A stretch of 36,864 nucleotides of DNA. Source: a virus. How positions within the stretch are numbered: position 1 is the first letter of the stretch; each line of letters opens with the position of its first letter. A model generated the notes under the pieces. It did no database searches. It was not told the origin of the DNA and saw nothing but the letters and a program-made list of their open reading frames with translations. Position numbers and translations under genes: made by a program. The stretch covers positions 1 through 36,864 of IMG/VR virus record IMGVR_UViG_3300023284_001918, one strand, 5' to 3'. Of this stretch, positions 16,224 through 25,998 are shown piece by piece.

Positions 16224-19200
16224 TGCCTAACGTTGATGAACTTGTCGATTTATCGACTTCGACACCTGAAGATGCTGCGAAAAACATTGATAATTCGAAC
16301 GTCTTTAATATGCAACCGGATGAATATAAAAACTACAGCGAAGATCTTGACGTCGAAGCTCAAAAACTTACTGTAGAATCAGAAGTCCAACCGGTTGTTA
16401 AAGATTACATGGCTCAATCAACTGAACACAGTTCTCTCTCAATTCCTGATCTAGACAGTATGTCTTACATCGAACGGCAGATAAAACTTATACATGATCA
16501 TGTTTTCGATCGTCCAACTATTGAACGAGATATCATTGAATTAAATTTGAGAAAAATGGATAACCCTGAAGCATTTGGTTCAGAAGATGAAATGACTTTG
16601 GGTCGTTTGAATGATGAACGTCAAAGTTTAGCAGAAAGAAACTATGGACTTGATGGTCCCATTGAACAACTTCCTGCTCAGGTCGCCGGTCAAGTGGTGG
16701 AGTTTGGAAAAGGCTTAGCAAGAAATGCTGACATCATTGCAGCGTTCACAGGCGCGGGTGCAGTTGCCGGTGCTTTCGCAGGTTCAATCTTTCCAGGAGT
16801 GGGGACACTTGTTGGAGCGACAGCAGTTGGTACGCAAGGTTTGATTGCTGGTGTAACTGCCGCAAGTTTTAAAGATGGTTACGACGCTATGGTCGGATCA
16901 ACTTACAATGAGCTTTCAAACATTACAGATGATGACGGTAATCCTATAGAAATCGATAATGAGACCAAAGCTAATATATCTCGTGGAGTTGGTGTTGTCT
17001 CTGGTGTGATGACTGCACTTGTTGGTAGAACCATTGCAAAGACTACTCCATTCTTAAGTAAATTAATATCACCGCGACTAGCAAAACAAATCGTCCTAAG
17101 CCCTACAACTGAAGCTATTAAAGTTACTTTGAACGGTATCGGCAAAGCTGTTGCTGCCGGTGGACTTGCAGGTGGGTCGATAGAAGTTTCTCGTATATTG
17201 GCTGAAGAGATGGGTCGAACCTACGACGGCACTGAGGCAAGTTTCTTAAACGCTCTCGCATCTGCTTCTACAAAAATAGATCAATATGCAGAACGTGTAG
17301 CGACGGCTGCAGTCGTCAGCGGTCTTGCTGCTGGTACTATCGCCACCACAACCGGAGCTATTGGATTTAAGGCTACTAAGAGCCGTTTTAAGTCCGCTCA
17401 TGACGAAGCCGTGAGAGGTGCCAGAGATGTCACACCGGAAACACCTTTGGCTCTCACAGAGCAAGGCGGAGTACCTGAAGGCAGACTCGTCAATACGGAT
17501 CTTATACAATCAGGTCAGACTCCTATTGGTCAATCAGTCAAAGTTCTCCAATTCCAAGATGCGATGATGAATGTCAGCAAAGTATCTAAAGCAACCAATA
17601 TGAACAATATCGCTCCTGCACAATTAACCTCATTTAAACAAATGGTATTCGCCGCAACTGGATTGAAAAATATATGGGTCAATGTTGAAGATTTGAGAAA
17701 GTTTGCGACTGATGAAACTAGAGGCGCAGCTGCTAGAAATATTATCGACGAGTCAGGTGTTGCAGCTTCTCAGTTCAATGCGCCGGTTAAAATACCTTCT
17801 CATCAATTTATGGAATTGATTCGAGAGTTCCCGGATGCCAGTGACGTTATGAAACTTAGCCCTGAAGGTCCAAACAGCGATCAGGCGAGAGCGTATCTCG
17901 AAAGTCTCAAAGGTGCTGCCGATCAACGTCGAGAGATCCTGGCTAAATTAGGAGCCGGTGAAATAACCCGCGCTGAATCTGTTGCACAACAAAAAGCTTT
18001 AGCACCTGTAGAATTAGAGACGGATGTTTTCAACGAACCTGAATATTTATTACAACCTACATTTACAGAAGCTATTGAAAGTGTAATATCTGGTAAAGAA
18101 GTTGAGAAATTTAATAACGCTCAACTTGATGCTAGACAGAGAGTTGTTGACTCTATTGATGAAGCTGCAAGATTTGAAATGGATCAGGTACGCAGTGTTG
18201 TAGCCGAAGCCGCAACAGAATCTCAGGTTGAAATTGAAACTCAAAGAATAGTTGACGATCCTTTTGTAGAATATGTTGATCGTTTTACAATCCCTGAGAA
18301 AGCGCAATTCATTCCCTCAGATCGCCGACCTGTTCAAGATCCTGATAGTATGGCAGCAGACTTGACCGCTCCTCATCATAAGAAAGGTTTTTCACCTTTT
18401 GCGATCGATCCTAGAACACTACCTCCGAAGCTGAAAAAGTTTGAGAAGAATGCGCAATTGAAAAAGCATAAAGTTTTCGTTAAAGGTGGTATCACTGCAG
18501 ATGAATCGGCAAGACTTATCGGAAGTAACTCAGGCGAGAATCTGTTAAAACTTTTATCGACTACTCCGTCACGTCAAGAAATCATCGACGGTCAAGTAAC
18601 ACTTCGAACTAAAGAGGTTAATGATCTTGCGAAAGCAAATGTAGATCTAAATCAAACTTCGCTTGCAAAAGCTTACAACGACAATACTGCGAATCACATA
18701 AAAGAAATGAGGTTCATGCGTGAGAAGAGTTGGCCCGCAACCAAGACCGGCATCAAACGTATTGCTCTACCTTTACCAAAGATCAACGACCTGAGAGTAC
18801 GCGCAACTGCAGGTATAGCTCAAACATTAGTTGGTGAACTGAATGTGAATCAATTTAAAGTTGGCGAGCGTAAATCGCAGAGGATGGCTATAAACAATAT
18901 TCTTAAGAATGAAGTTGAACAAGCTTTCATGAACAAAGAAGCTGCAGCTTTAAATTCAGAATTTGCAAAGCAAACTCACATAGCGATCGGTCGTGTGAAT
19001 AAGGTTATCAAGTTTGCAAAGAGATTCAATAAACCTGCAGTGATCCAGGAACTGAAAGATGCCGGTAAATCTTATACAAAAGCTGTAAATGAAATCTTAG
19101 ATGTCTTCAATTTAAATCCATCTAGAAAAGGTTTATCTGAAGTAGAGTCTTATGAAAAATATGTAAGAGCAAGAATCGCAGAAGGTGAAGCGAATTTCGA

Positions 19201-22200
19201 AATACCAGATCGCATGTCTGGTATTACTCAGTCTGTCAATGATATGACTACTGAAGCGGTTATTCTAATCGGCGATCGTTTGAAAGCTGTGTTGCATCAG
19301 GCTAGATTTAAAAACAAACTGCATCGTAAATTCAAAGAAAAAGAATTGATCCAAACAGAAGAAGCGATCGCGCAGGCGGGACATGAGCTTGCAGTTCAAC
19401 ATCCAGATTATGATCCAAATAGAATTCCATCTACGCAAGTAGAGAGGGATGTTCCGAGGCAAGTAACAGGTATCATATCAACAATGCAAAGTCTCCTCAA
19501 CAACATGGAACACATCGTTTTAACTTTGGATAAAGAAGAACTTGGTGGTTTCTGGCACGAGTTGATAGTCAAGCCAATCAAAGGTGACGGCGAATTCAAC
19601 AAAGTGTATGGAGAGTCAAATGTCACCGAAGATGTATCTGCTCTGAAAAAGTTCTTCGAGAAAAATATAGAAGCTTACGGTAAAAAAGATTATTTAAAAT
19701 TAGAAAATACAGTAGTTGTTGTTCCAGAGTTTGACGGGATCAAAGCACTTAACGGAGGTAGACTGAGTAAAGGTGATCTCTTAGTGATGATGGCTTACGG
19801 TGGAGATCCAGACGGGTTTACTCGAAGACTCAATTTCGGCGTATCCAATGAAGTGATCAACAAGGTACTTGAACGAGAACTCGAAGTCAGAGACGCAGTC
19901 TTTGTTCAAAACTTTATGTTGAACGGTATCAACTCCTATAAAGAGAGAACGCAGAAGTTGCAGAGAGACACTACTGGTCAAGATGTAGATTTCATTGAGC
20001 CTAAATCTTTCACTCACCGAGGTAAGGTTTATCCTGGTGGTTACTTCCCTCTTGCTTATAAAGTTGATCTGGATCTTGAAACAATCAACTCCACCCTTAA
20101 ATCTATCAATCAAAAGACGGCTGCAGTTTTCGGTGGAGCAGATGCTGAGATTTTCACAAGACAATACGCTGCAGAAATGACTAAGCAAGGTCGACTCGAA
20201 GAACGAACAGGAAGCGACAAACCTCTCGATCTATCTATGCTCAGAATCACAAGATCATATGAAGAGATTATTCATGATTTAAACTTTAGAATACCTGTAA
20301 GAGATGGTTTAAAACTTTTACGTAATCCGACAATCAAGGCAGATATCACTTCTATGATTGGTCCTGAAAAATATGGAGTTATAGTTAACACCTATATTGA
20401 AACCGCTAATCGAGTCGCAGCTGAGAATGCAAATTACTTCTCTGATCAAAATAGATTCATAAAAGCTACCTTTGGTAATCTACAATCAGGTTTTGCCGTC
20501 AGTGTTCTTGGTGCGAATCTTACTAGTACAGGTGTACAATTTGTTTCACTTGCTCAAGCAGTGCAGAAAATGGGAATAGTCAACGGCAGTAAACATATGC
20601 TTAATGCTCTTAGAAAGATTTCAGGCAATATGCATTCATTAAAAGAGTTTTATGATTTTGCTGCTGAAATCAACCCTTCTATTAAAAACGTTATGGAAGG
20701 TGTCGACGCTAATATAACCTCAACCATTCATGATCTTTTACCAAGTAGAAATATACATCCTGCTTTGGCACCTGTCGAACGAGCTAGAAAAATGATGGTA
20801 ACTGCAACTATGTCTCCACTTGTATATGCTGATCAAATCATAAAAGTATTAACAGCAAATGCTGCTTATGAACAATTTATCTCCGGTGATGTAAAGAATT
20901 TTCCAACTGTAAAGTTGGTAAAGATGTCAGAAAATGAACGTCACCAAAAAGCCATAGATTATGCTAGACAGATTTCAAGAACAACTCTCACTCATACAAC
21001 CAAGGGTGATAAAGCACCAATTCAAAAACTACCGCTTGCTAGTCTCTTTGTAAATTTCTGGAATGATTTAAGAAATGTTTTCAACGGAATTTTATCTCAA
21101 GGTAGACAGACTAAATGGAAAGCAAAAGCTTCTTACGAAGATATGAGAAATGGTAACTTCAAAGGTGCGGCAAGTAATGCGGCTGGTTCAACTTCAGCGC
21201 TGATGACAATGGTGATCGTGTCGACTCTTAGTAAAGTATATATCGATCTTCTCAGAGGTAAAGATATACCTTCGCCGGATGATTTTGATTTTACAACACA
21301 AGAAGGTCAGCAGGAAGCTGCAGGAGAATTTGCAAAGTATATGCTGACTTCTACTCCTGAGATTTTTGCAGAAACGATTCCTGGTGTACGTGATATCAAA
21401 TTTGCCGCTGATAGAGAATCGGCTCGTGATGTTCGGAACGTTCAGATCCCTATTGTAAAACAACTTTCAGATTTCTCCACATCATACGCAGCTCTTAAAG
21501 ACTTACTGGAATTTGATAGTGATAAGGAGTTAACGAAACAGCAATTGAAGGCTCTTTTATTTTCTTCAGCATATTTGACAGGTGGATGGCCGGTGAACGC
21601 TAGTTTCAAAGCTAAACGATTCGCTGAAGATAATGAGGTAGTTCAAGACTTTATTGGCAAAGGTACAGCTCTCTTGCTGAGTGATCAAATCAATGAGTAT
21701 GTCGAGCAAAAGGCTGGCTCCAATGTACCTGAAGATTTCCTCAAGCAGCTGAAGGATATAGAGACTGAGTTGAGGCCCTCAGATCCCGACAGTGTGAATA
21801 AATTAATTCCTGAAGATACCACAGCTATTATCAAAATGATCGAGTCAGGTGGTAATCAGTGGGCTAAAAACCCCAATTCTACAGCAGCTGGTCTATATCA
21901 ATTCCTTGAATCCACTTGGGCAGACATTATGGCGCGGGCTCCAGACTTAGGATTGACGGTAAATGGTCGAGTTTCTGGTGATACAGCCCAGCAAGAAAAG
22001 GCTATGAATTGGTTTACAGAGAATAACGCATCGCAATTGATAGAAAATAAAGTTCCAATTGTTGATGAAACACTATATGGAGCTCACTTTTTCGGCGCTG
22101 AACAATACATTGAGATACACAATTCTAATCGAAATGTGAAGCTTAAGACCATTCTGCCAGCGAAGGTCTTAAAGGCGAATCCTCAGCTTTCAGGTCTTAA

Positions 22201-22282
22201 AACAGTTGGTGCAGTAAAGGATTTTTTAGTTAAAAAAGTAGCTCAAGGTCGTAAATTACTTGAGGAGTCTGAGGGTAATTGA
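16223..22282 (+). CDS. Giant internal virion protein with C-terminal transglycosylase
   Basis: This 2019-residue protein is probably the T7 gp16 counterpart, ejected to span the envelope and open peptidoglycan. Residues ~170-230 hold a Gly/Ala-rich hydrophobic region (IIAAFTGAGAVAGAFAG and on), with a second near 305-325, fit for membrane insertion. The middle is helical. Residues ~1865-2000 form a lytic-transglycosylase-like domain: IIKMIESGGNQWA with catalytic Glu1874 expected, then STAAGLYQFLESTWADI. In T7 gp16 the transglycosylase is N-terminal; here it is at the C-terminal end. The long helical regions resemble polyvalent phage virion proteins. It is by far the largest gene and takes about a sixth of the window. 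Confidence 0.8.
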   Translation: MPNVDELVDLSTSTPEDAAKNIDNSNVFNMQPDEYKNYSEDLDVEAQKLTVESEVQPVVKDYMAQSTEHSSLSIPDLDSMSYIERQIKLIHDHVFDRPTIERDIIELNLRKMDNPEAFGSEDEMTLGRLNDERQSLAERNYGLDGPIEQLPAQVAGQVVEFGKGLARNADIIAAFTGAGAVAGAFAGSIFPGVGTLVGATAVGTQGLIAGVTAASFKDGYDAMVGSTYNELSNITDDDGNPIEIDNETKANISRGVGVVSGVMTALVGRTIAKTTPFLSKLISPRLAKQIVLSPTTEAIKVTLNGIGKAVAAGGLAGGSIEVSRILAEEMGRTYDGTEASFLNALASASTKIDQYAERVATAAVVSGLAAGTIATTTGAIGFKATKSRFKSAHDEAVRGARDVTPETPLALTEQGGVPEGRLVNTDLIQSGQTPIGQSVKVLQFQDAMMNVSKVSKATNMNNIAPAQLTSFKQMVFAATGLKNIWVNVEDLRKFATDETRGAAARNIIDESGVAASQFNAPVKIPSHQFMELIREFPDASDVMKLSPEGPNSDQARAYLESLKGAADQRREILAKLGAGEITRAESVAQQKALAPVELETDVFNEPEYLLQPTFTEAIESVISGKEVEKFNNAQLDARQRVVDSIDEAARFEMDQVRSVVAEAATESQVEIETQRIVDDPFVEYVDRFTIPEKAQFIPSDRRPVQDPDSMAADLTAPHHKKGFSPFAIDPRTLPPKLKKFEKNAQLKKHKVFVKGGITADESARLIGSNSGENLLKLLSTTPSRQEIIDGQVTLRTKEVNDLAKANVDLNQTSLAKAYNDNTANHIKEMRFMREKSWPATKTGIKRIALPLPKINDLRVRATAGIAQTLVGELNVNQFKVGERKSQRMAINNILKNEVEQAFMNKEAAALNSEFAKQTHIAIGRVNKVIKFAKRFNKPAVIQELKDAGKSYTKAVNEILDVFNLNPSRKGLSEVESYEKYVRARIAEGEANFEIPDRMSGITQSVNDMTTEAVILIGDRLKAVLHQARFKNKLHRKFKEKELIQTEEAIAQAGHELAVQHPDYDPNRIPSTQVERDVPRQVTGIISTMQSLLNNMEHIVLTLDKEELGGFWHELIVKPIKGDGEFNKVYGESNVTEDVSALKKFFEKNIEAYGKKDYLKLENTVVVVPEFDGIKALNGGRLSKGDLLVMMAYGGDPDGFTRRLNFGVSNEVINKVLERELEVRDAVFVQNFMLNGINSYKERTQKLQRDTTGQDVDFIEPKSFTHRGKVYPGGYFPLAYKVDLDLETINSTLKSINQKTAAVFGGADAEIFTRQYAAEMTKQGRLEERTGSDKPLDLSMLRITRSYEEIIHDLNFRIPVRDGLKLLRNPTIKADITSMIGPEKYGVIVNTYIETANRVAAENANYFSDQNRFIKATFGNLQSGFAVSVLGANLTSTGVQFVSLAQAVQKMGIVNGSKHMLNALRKISGNMHSLKEFYDFAAEINPSIKNVMEGVDANITSTIHDLLPSRNIHPALAPVERARKMMVTATMSPLVYADQIIKVLTANAAYEQFISGDVKNFPTVKLVKMSENERHQKAIDYARQISRTTLTHTTKGDKAPIQKLPLASLFVNFWNDLRNVFNGILSQGRQTKWKAKASYEDMRNGNFKGAASNAAGSTSALMTMVIVSTLSKVYIDLLRGKDIPSPDDFDFTTQEGQQEAAGEFAKYMLTSTPEIFAETIPGVRDIKFAADRESARDVRNVQIPIVKQLSDFSTSYAALKDLLEFDSDKELTKQQLKALLFSSAYLTGGWPVNASFKAKRFAEDNEVVQDFIGKGTALLLSDQINEYVEQKAGSNVPEDFLKQLKDIETELRPSDPDSVNKLIPEDTTAIIKMIESGGNQWAKNPNSTAAGLYQFLESTWADIMARAPDLGLTVNGRVSGDTAQQEKAMNWFTENNASQLIENKVPIVDETLYGAHFFGAEQYIEIHNSNRNVKLKTILPAKVLKANPQLSGLKTVGAVKDFLVKKVAQGRKLLEESEGN

Positions 22283-22319
22283 AGTTGACAAATAATGCAA
22301 GACCAAGAAGGATAAAAGT

Positions 22320-23549
22320 ATGTCTCGTTCAACGTTCGCACCTGTACATAAGTTCACCGGCACTGGTTCGCTGGATACCTATGTATTTGCGTTTAAGATA
22401 GAAGAATTAAAACAACTCTTAGTCATTGAATATGACATTGCAGGAGTTGAAACACAACGTGTTCGTGGAACAGATATCACCTATTTAAGCGGTGTTGTAT
22501 TCGACGCTGTAGATGGTGGCGGAACTGTTACTCTGGCTGCTAACTTAGTACTTAATCGAACTCTTTACCTCATTCTGGCAAACGATGAACCTACGCAGCC
22601 AAATCTGTTCAAAGAGCATTTTGACTTCACTTTGGAGAAAATAGAACTTGCTTTGGATCAGGTCAGCGGAGCCACCCAAAGTTTACAATTCTACATGATT
22701 CGCACGATTAAACTCGACGAAAATGATGATGAAACAGCTTTCAATATGAATATGCCGATAGATGCGGCTGGCAATCCTGACGCTACTCTCGCAATTAATG
22801 ACGCTGGTACTGGGTTTAAGTTTGGTCCCACAGGAGCTTCGATTGCCGCTAATACGGCAGCAGCGGCGGCAAGTGCGGCAGCAGCGGCAATCAGTGAGAC
22901 CAATGCAGGAGCTAGTGAGAACGCTGCATCAGCAAGCGAGACGGCGGCTGGAGTTAGTGAGAATAACGCAGCAACCAGTGAGACCAATGCGGCAACCAGT
23001 GAGACCAATGCGGCAACCAGTGAGACCAATGCTGGAGTTAGTGAGAATAACGCAGCAACCAGTGAGACCAATGCTGGAGCTAGTGAGAATAACGCTGCAA
23101 CCAGTGCAGCAGCAGCTCTCGTCAGTGAAAATGCGGCAGCGGCAAGTGCAGCAGCAGCGGCGTTAGATGTTACACCTTTGACTAAGCTTACATTCACTCA
23201 TACTCAGTTTCAGGCAGCGGCATTAACCAAAGAGATAGTAGCCTTCGCCTTACCAATGTTAACATCACTTGAAAAGTTAGTATTGGTAGTTGATACACAA
23301 TTTGTCATCGGTGGCGGTGGCACTTCATATAAAATTCATGTAGGTATTAGCGGCGATAATAAAAAATATGTTTCTCAATTCGACGCGCTTCAAGTTGACG
23401 GATCGTTTGAACCATTCACCATGTCAGAAATAGAATCTTTAACTGGTGCAGTGAATGTTGAAATTCAAGCTGAGTCGGATGTAAATTTAGATAATTCATC
23501 GGCAGGTAGTATTGACCTGCATCACGGGACAATTTTACTAGGAAGTTAA
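22320..23549 (+). CDS. Tail fibre protein with T7-gp17-type base and heptad shaft
   Basis: Residues 1-145 resemble the T7 gp17 N-terminal tail-attachment domain (FTGTGSLDTYVFAFKIEELK, then ITYLSGVVFDAVDGGGTVTL, and RTLYLILANDEP). Residues ~175-285 are an Ala/Ser/Asn shaft of heptads (SETNAAT, SENNAAT types) that would make a trimeric coiled coil; it is encoded by 21-bp tandem repeats. The C-terminal ~125 residues are a beta-rich knob with VEIQAESDVNLDNSS and IDLHHGTILLG. This knob is short and unlike the following S74 fibre, so receptor binding may be shared between proteins. AAGGA precedes the ATG. Confidence 0.82.
   Translation: MSRSTFAPVHKFTGTGSLDTYVFAFKIEELKQLLVIEYDIAGVETQRVRGTDITYLSGVVFDAVDGGGTVTLAANLVLNRTLYLILANDEPTQPNLFKEHFDFTLEKIELALDQVSGATQSLQFYMIRTIKLDENDDETAFNMNMPIDAAGNPDATLAINDAGTGFKFGPTGASIAANTAAAAASAAAAAISETNAGASENAASASETAAGVSENNAATSETNAATSETNAATSETNAGVSENNAATSETNAGASENNAATSAAAALVSENAAAASAAAAALDVTPLTKLTFTHTQFQAAALTKEIVAFALPMLTSLEKLVLVVDTQFVIGGGGTSYKIHVGISGDNKKYVSQFDALQVDGSFEPFTMSEIESLTGAVNVEIQAESDVNLDNSSAGSIDLHHGTILLGS
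22929..23117 (+). repeat. 21-bp tandem repeats coding the fibre shaft
   Basis: Units of 21 bp run in frame as seven-residue blocks. One type begins GCAACCAGTGAGACC and is identical over its full length at 22971 and 22992, with one final-base change at 23013 and 23055. The other begins GGAG(T/C)TAGTGAGAATAA and is found at 22950, 23034 and 23076. The two types alternate after three copies of the first. Near-identical DNA, including synonymous positions, points to recent copying or recombination that could change shaft length. Confidence 0.85.
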
Positions 23550-23550
23550 T

Positions 23551-25344
23551 ATGAAATTTTTAATTCTATCATTATTTTTACTTACTCAAATAGTATCGGC
23601 ATCAACGTCCGGTCCTTATGATCGTTTAGTTCTTAGACCTAGTACACCTCCTACTAGTTGTCGAGACGGTCTATTTGTTGTTGATTCAGGTGACAGTAAT
23701 AAATTTAAGAAATGTCAATCTGGTGTATTTGCGACAATCGGTGAATCTGGCATAATATCAGAAACAGGTAGTCCAACTTTAAATTTTATAGATTTAGATA
23801 CTACCGACGATGACGTATCAGCAAAGATAATTGTAAATTGTACGGATCTCGGAAGTGGAACTGAAGATTGCGATCTAAATATAACCCATCAGGTTGCTGG
23901 TTCTGATGTTATCAAGCTAACTTTTGATGCCTCAGAGAATCTAAGTATTTTCAATGATGTGTCTGGAGCTAAAGTAACGTTTCCAACAGAGAATCAGGCG
24001 ATAGTGTTTGGTACAACTAACTTAGTAAGTGGTATAGGTTCTACCGATGGTGAAACAATTAAGGTTTATTCATCTGGCGGCAATAAATTTCAAGCCACAC
24101 CAAACGGGACTCAATTCTTAGATTCCATACAGGCTATAGTTACAGGGACAACCAGTAACGTATCAATCGCTATTGGTAGAGCTAACACCAATGATAATGA
24201 CAATGGATTCATGTCAAGCGCAATCAATGAAATTCAACTCATAAACGGCGGCAGTGAGACCGTAGAGTTTGACTCTACGTCTGTAGATTTTACTGTTCCA
24301 ATAATAGCTCCTGCAGGTTTAGTCGGAACACCTTCAATTTCTTTTGTATCAGATACTAATACTGGGATATTCAACAACAGTGCAGGGATGATTCAGTTCA
24401 CATCAGACGGGACAGAAGCGTTTAGAATACTCTCCACGCAGATTACACCTCTTAAAACAGTTAGAGGTATAGTTGGTACTAAAACGATTCCAACCTATAG
24501 TTTCGACGGAGACACCGACACCGGAATTTACAATAACGGCGCAGGACAGCTGAGATTCACTTCAAATGATACGAGCACTCTTGATATAAACAGTGTTAGT
24601 GTATTACCAAGAGTTGTTGTCAGAGGTGTAGCTGGAGCACAAGCAGCTCCAGCATATAGTTTCGACACCGATACTGATAGCGGTATGTGGAGCGAAGGCG
24701 CAAATGCGGTAGCAATAGGAGCAGGTAATACCCGAGCTGTAACAATGAACAGCACCGCGTTTATACCGAGACTTCCCGTTAGAGGTACGGCAGGGACAGT
24801 AAGTCTACCAGCATATAGTTTCGATACCGACACCGACACAGGTATATTTTCTGATACAGCCGATCAATTAGAACTCGCCACAGGTGGAACAACAGTTGCG
24901 TTTATCGATGCCAGTCAAGACTTTTTCTTGCCAGTGATATCAAACACCACAGCACAAATTAATCTACAGATTGATGCATCAACCGGATTGGTAACTAAAC
25001 TGACATCAAGTGCGAGATATAAAAAGAACATTAAAGACTCAACAATTGACAGTTCAAGGATTTATAATTTAAGAGTTGTGGAATATGATTATAGAAGTGA
25101 TGGCAGTCATGACTTTGGCTTGATCGCTGAAGAGGTGATTGTTGAAGTCCCTGAATTAGTTATAAAAGCTGACGATCCAGAGACCGAGAGCAAAGAACTT
25201 GTACCGGAAGCTGTCAAGTACGGTCAGCTTCCTTTACTTATCCTTCAGGAGTTAAAGAAAATAAGAAAAAGAGTTGAACATTTAGAAAAAGAAAACATAG
25301 AATTAAAAAATATAATTGATTATCAACACGCGGAAGGTTTTTAA
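23551..25344 (+). CDS. Fibre-like protein with signal peptide and S74 chaperone
   Basis: The 597 residues start with a signal peptide (MKFLILSLFLLTQIVSA, cleavage near 17) and a cysteine-bearing N-terminal region (SCRDGLFVVDSGDSNKFKKC). Four copies of a ~50-53-residue repeat follow (residues ~257-465), each with a YSFDTDTDTGIF-type core. At ~490-560 is an intramolecular chaperone of endosialidase (peptidase S74) domain: SSARYKKNIKDS, then RVVEYDYRSDGSHDFGLIAE, then VPEAVKYGQLPLLILQELKK. A coiled coil ends it. S74 domains trimerise the fibre and then cut themselves off; the Ser after the TKLTS run is the expected cleavage site. An export signal on a phage fibre is unusual. Confidence 0.85.
   Translation: MKFLILSLFLLTQIVSASTSGPYDRLVLRPSTPPTSCRDGLFVVDSGDSNKFKKCQSGVFATIGESGIISETGSPTLNFIDLDTTDDDVSAKIIVNCTDLGSGTEDCDLNITHQVAGSDVIKLTFDASENLSIFNDVSGAKVTFPTENQAIVFGTTNLVSGIGSTDGETIKVYSSGGNKFQATPNGTQFLDSIQAIVTGTTSNVSIAIGRANTNDNDNGFMSSAINEIQLINGGSETVEFDSTSVDFTVPIIAPAGLVGTPSISFVSDTNTGIFNNSAGMIQFTSDGTEAFRILSTQITPLKTVRGIVGTKTIPTYSFDGDTDTGIYNNGAGQLRFTSNDTSTLDINSVSVLPRVVVRGVAGAQAAPAYSFDTDTDSGMWSEGANAVAIGAGNTRAVTMNSTAFIPRLPVRGTAGTVSLPAYSFDTDTDTGIFSDTADQLELATGGTTVAFIDASQDFFLPVISNTTAQINLQIDASTGLVTKLTSSARYKKNIKDSTIDSSRIYNLRVVEYDYRSDGSHDFGLIAEEVIVEVPELVIKADDPETESKELVPEAVKYGQLPLLILQELKKIRKRVEHLEKENIELKNIIDYQHAEGF
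24319..24945 (+). repeat. Four 50-53-residue repeats in the S74 fibre
   Basis: Four consecutive units (50, 53, 53 and 53 residues) share G(T/A)...P.YSF..DTDTGI....A..L.......T....................VRG. Units two to four keep 159-nt spacing and strong DNA similarity around the YSFDTDTD core. This is a beta-rich fibre-shaft repeat; copy number may vary between relatives. Confidence 0.75.
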
Positions 25345-25345
25345 A

Positions 25346-25678
25346 ATGAAATTATTATTAGTATTTGTAATGTTTATGTTTTGTGCTCCTGTTCACTCTG
25401 CTCTGCAGATGTCACACGAATCCAAGCAAAGGGTTACAGCATCTTATTGGGTAATTGGTGAGGTTGTTTTAAGCCCTAAGAAAAAAGAGATGCAAGTACA
25501 AATGTGTCTTTACGTTGATGAGGCGGCAATGAATTCAGGAGCTGAACATTTAAAATGTAAATGGCAAATATTTGGTGAAACAGCATTCAACACTATATCG
25601 GGTTTAATTTTTCCAGGTATTGAAACGAGAATTAAAAACCATGCTTCGAAGTTTTTTGAAAATGCAACCAGTCCTTAA
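25346..25678 (+). CDS. Small exported protein, unknown function
   Basis: The 110 residues have a signal peptide (MKLLLVFVMFMFCAPVHSA, cleavage around 18-19). The mature part contains two Cys (QMCLYVDEAAM and LKCKWQIFGE) that could form a disulfide, and a C-terminal amphipathic helix. No family is recognised. The ATG at 25346 has GGAAGG 8 bp upstream and lies two bases after the fibre stop; an in-frame upstream ATG would overlap the fibre gene and mask the signal peptide. Periplasmic function in lysis or at the virion surface is possible. Confidence 0.6.
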   Translation: MKLLLVFVMFMFCAPVHSALQMSHESKQRVTASYWVIGEVVLSPKKKEMQVQMCLYVDEAAMNSGAEHLKCKWQIFGETAFNTISGLIFPGIETRIKNHASKFFENATSP

Positions 25679-25688
25679 AGGATGAGAA

Positions 25689-25988
25689 ATGAAGGCGAAA
25701 GCTGTTGAGATATCTAAGAAGTTTTGGAGAGAGGCAGTAGTTTCTCTTTTTGGCATTGGTTTAACCGCTTTCATTGCTAACGCTAATAATAATCTAGCAA
25801 CTAAAATCGAAGGCAATCATAAATTAGCAATGTCAGAGATCGACAACAAGGTTGCACTACTTCAGCAGCAAAATATTATGCAAGCCAAAATAGTACAGAT
25901 CCAAAATAAAAATACTCAGGTTCACATGTTACGTCTTGTGAAAATGATAGATACGCTCGAACAGCGATTTAACAAAAGAGAAAACTAA
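25689..25988 (+). CDS. Single-TM coiled-coil protein, spanin- or holin-like
   Basis: The 99 residues have a basic N-terminus, one hydrophobic segment (AVVSLFGIGLTAFIANA, ~16-32) and a long C-terminal coiled coil (~40-95). That is the topology of an inner-membrane spanin (Rz-like), with the coiled coil in the periplasm. A holin-type or antiholin role cannot be excluded. A partner outer-membrane lipoprotein with a proper lipobox is not obvious nearby; the small exported proteins at 25346 and 27009 are weak candidates. An AAGGATGAG site precedes the ATG. Confidence 0.5.
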   Translation: MKAKAVEISKKFWREAVVSLFGIGLTAFIANANNNLATKIEGNHKLAMSEIDNKVALLQQQNIMQAKIVQIQNKNTQVHMLRLVKMIDTLEQRFNKREN

Positions 25989-25998
25989 GGAGGTCAAT

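Noticed and set aside
19781-20188. 135-codon minus-strand frame inside the giant ejection-protein gene
   Set aside because: The plus-strand gene is clearly real by domain content. The antisense product has no recognisable domain and no ribosome site.
22284-22312. TTGACA sequence before the tail fibre gene as a promoter
   Set aside because: No acceptable -10 box occurs 16-18 bp downstream, so it was not listed.
22929-23117. Short regular repeats suggesting a CRISPR array
   Set aside because: The 21-bp units adjoin without spacers and are in frame as heptads of the fibre shaft.
22691-23197. Long Ala/Leu-rich reading frame on the minus strand opposite the fibre repeats
   Set aside because: It mirrors the 21-bp repeats of the plus-strand fibre gene, has no ribosome site and lies against the direction of the operon.
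22320-25344. Diversity-generating retroelement as in phage BPP-1
   Set aside because: The head genes resemble BPP-1, but there is no reverse transcriptase, no adenine-variable template pair and no Mtd-type gene in the window.
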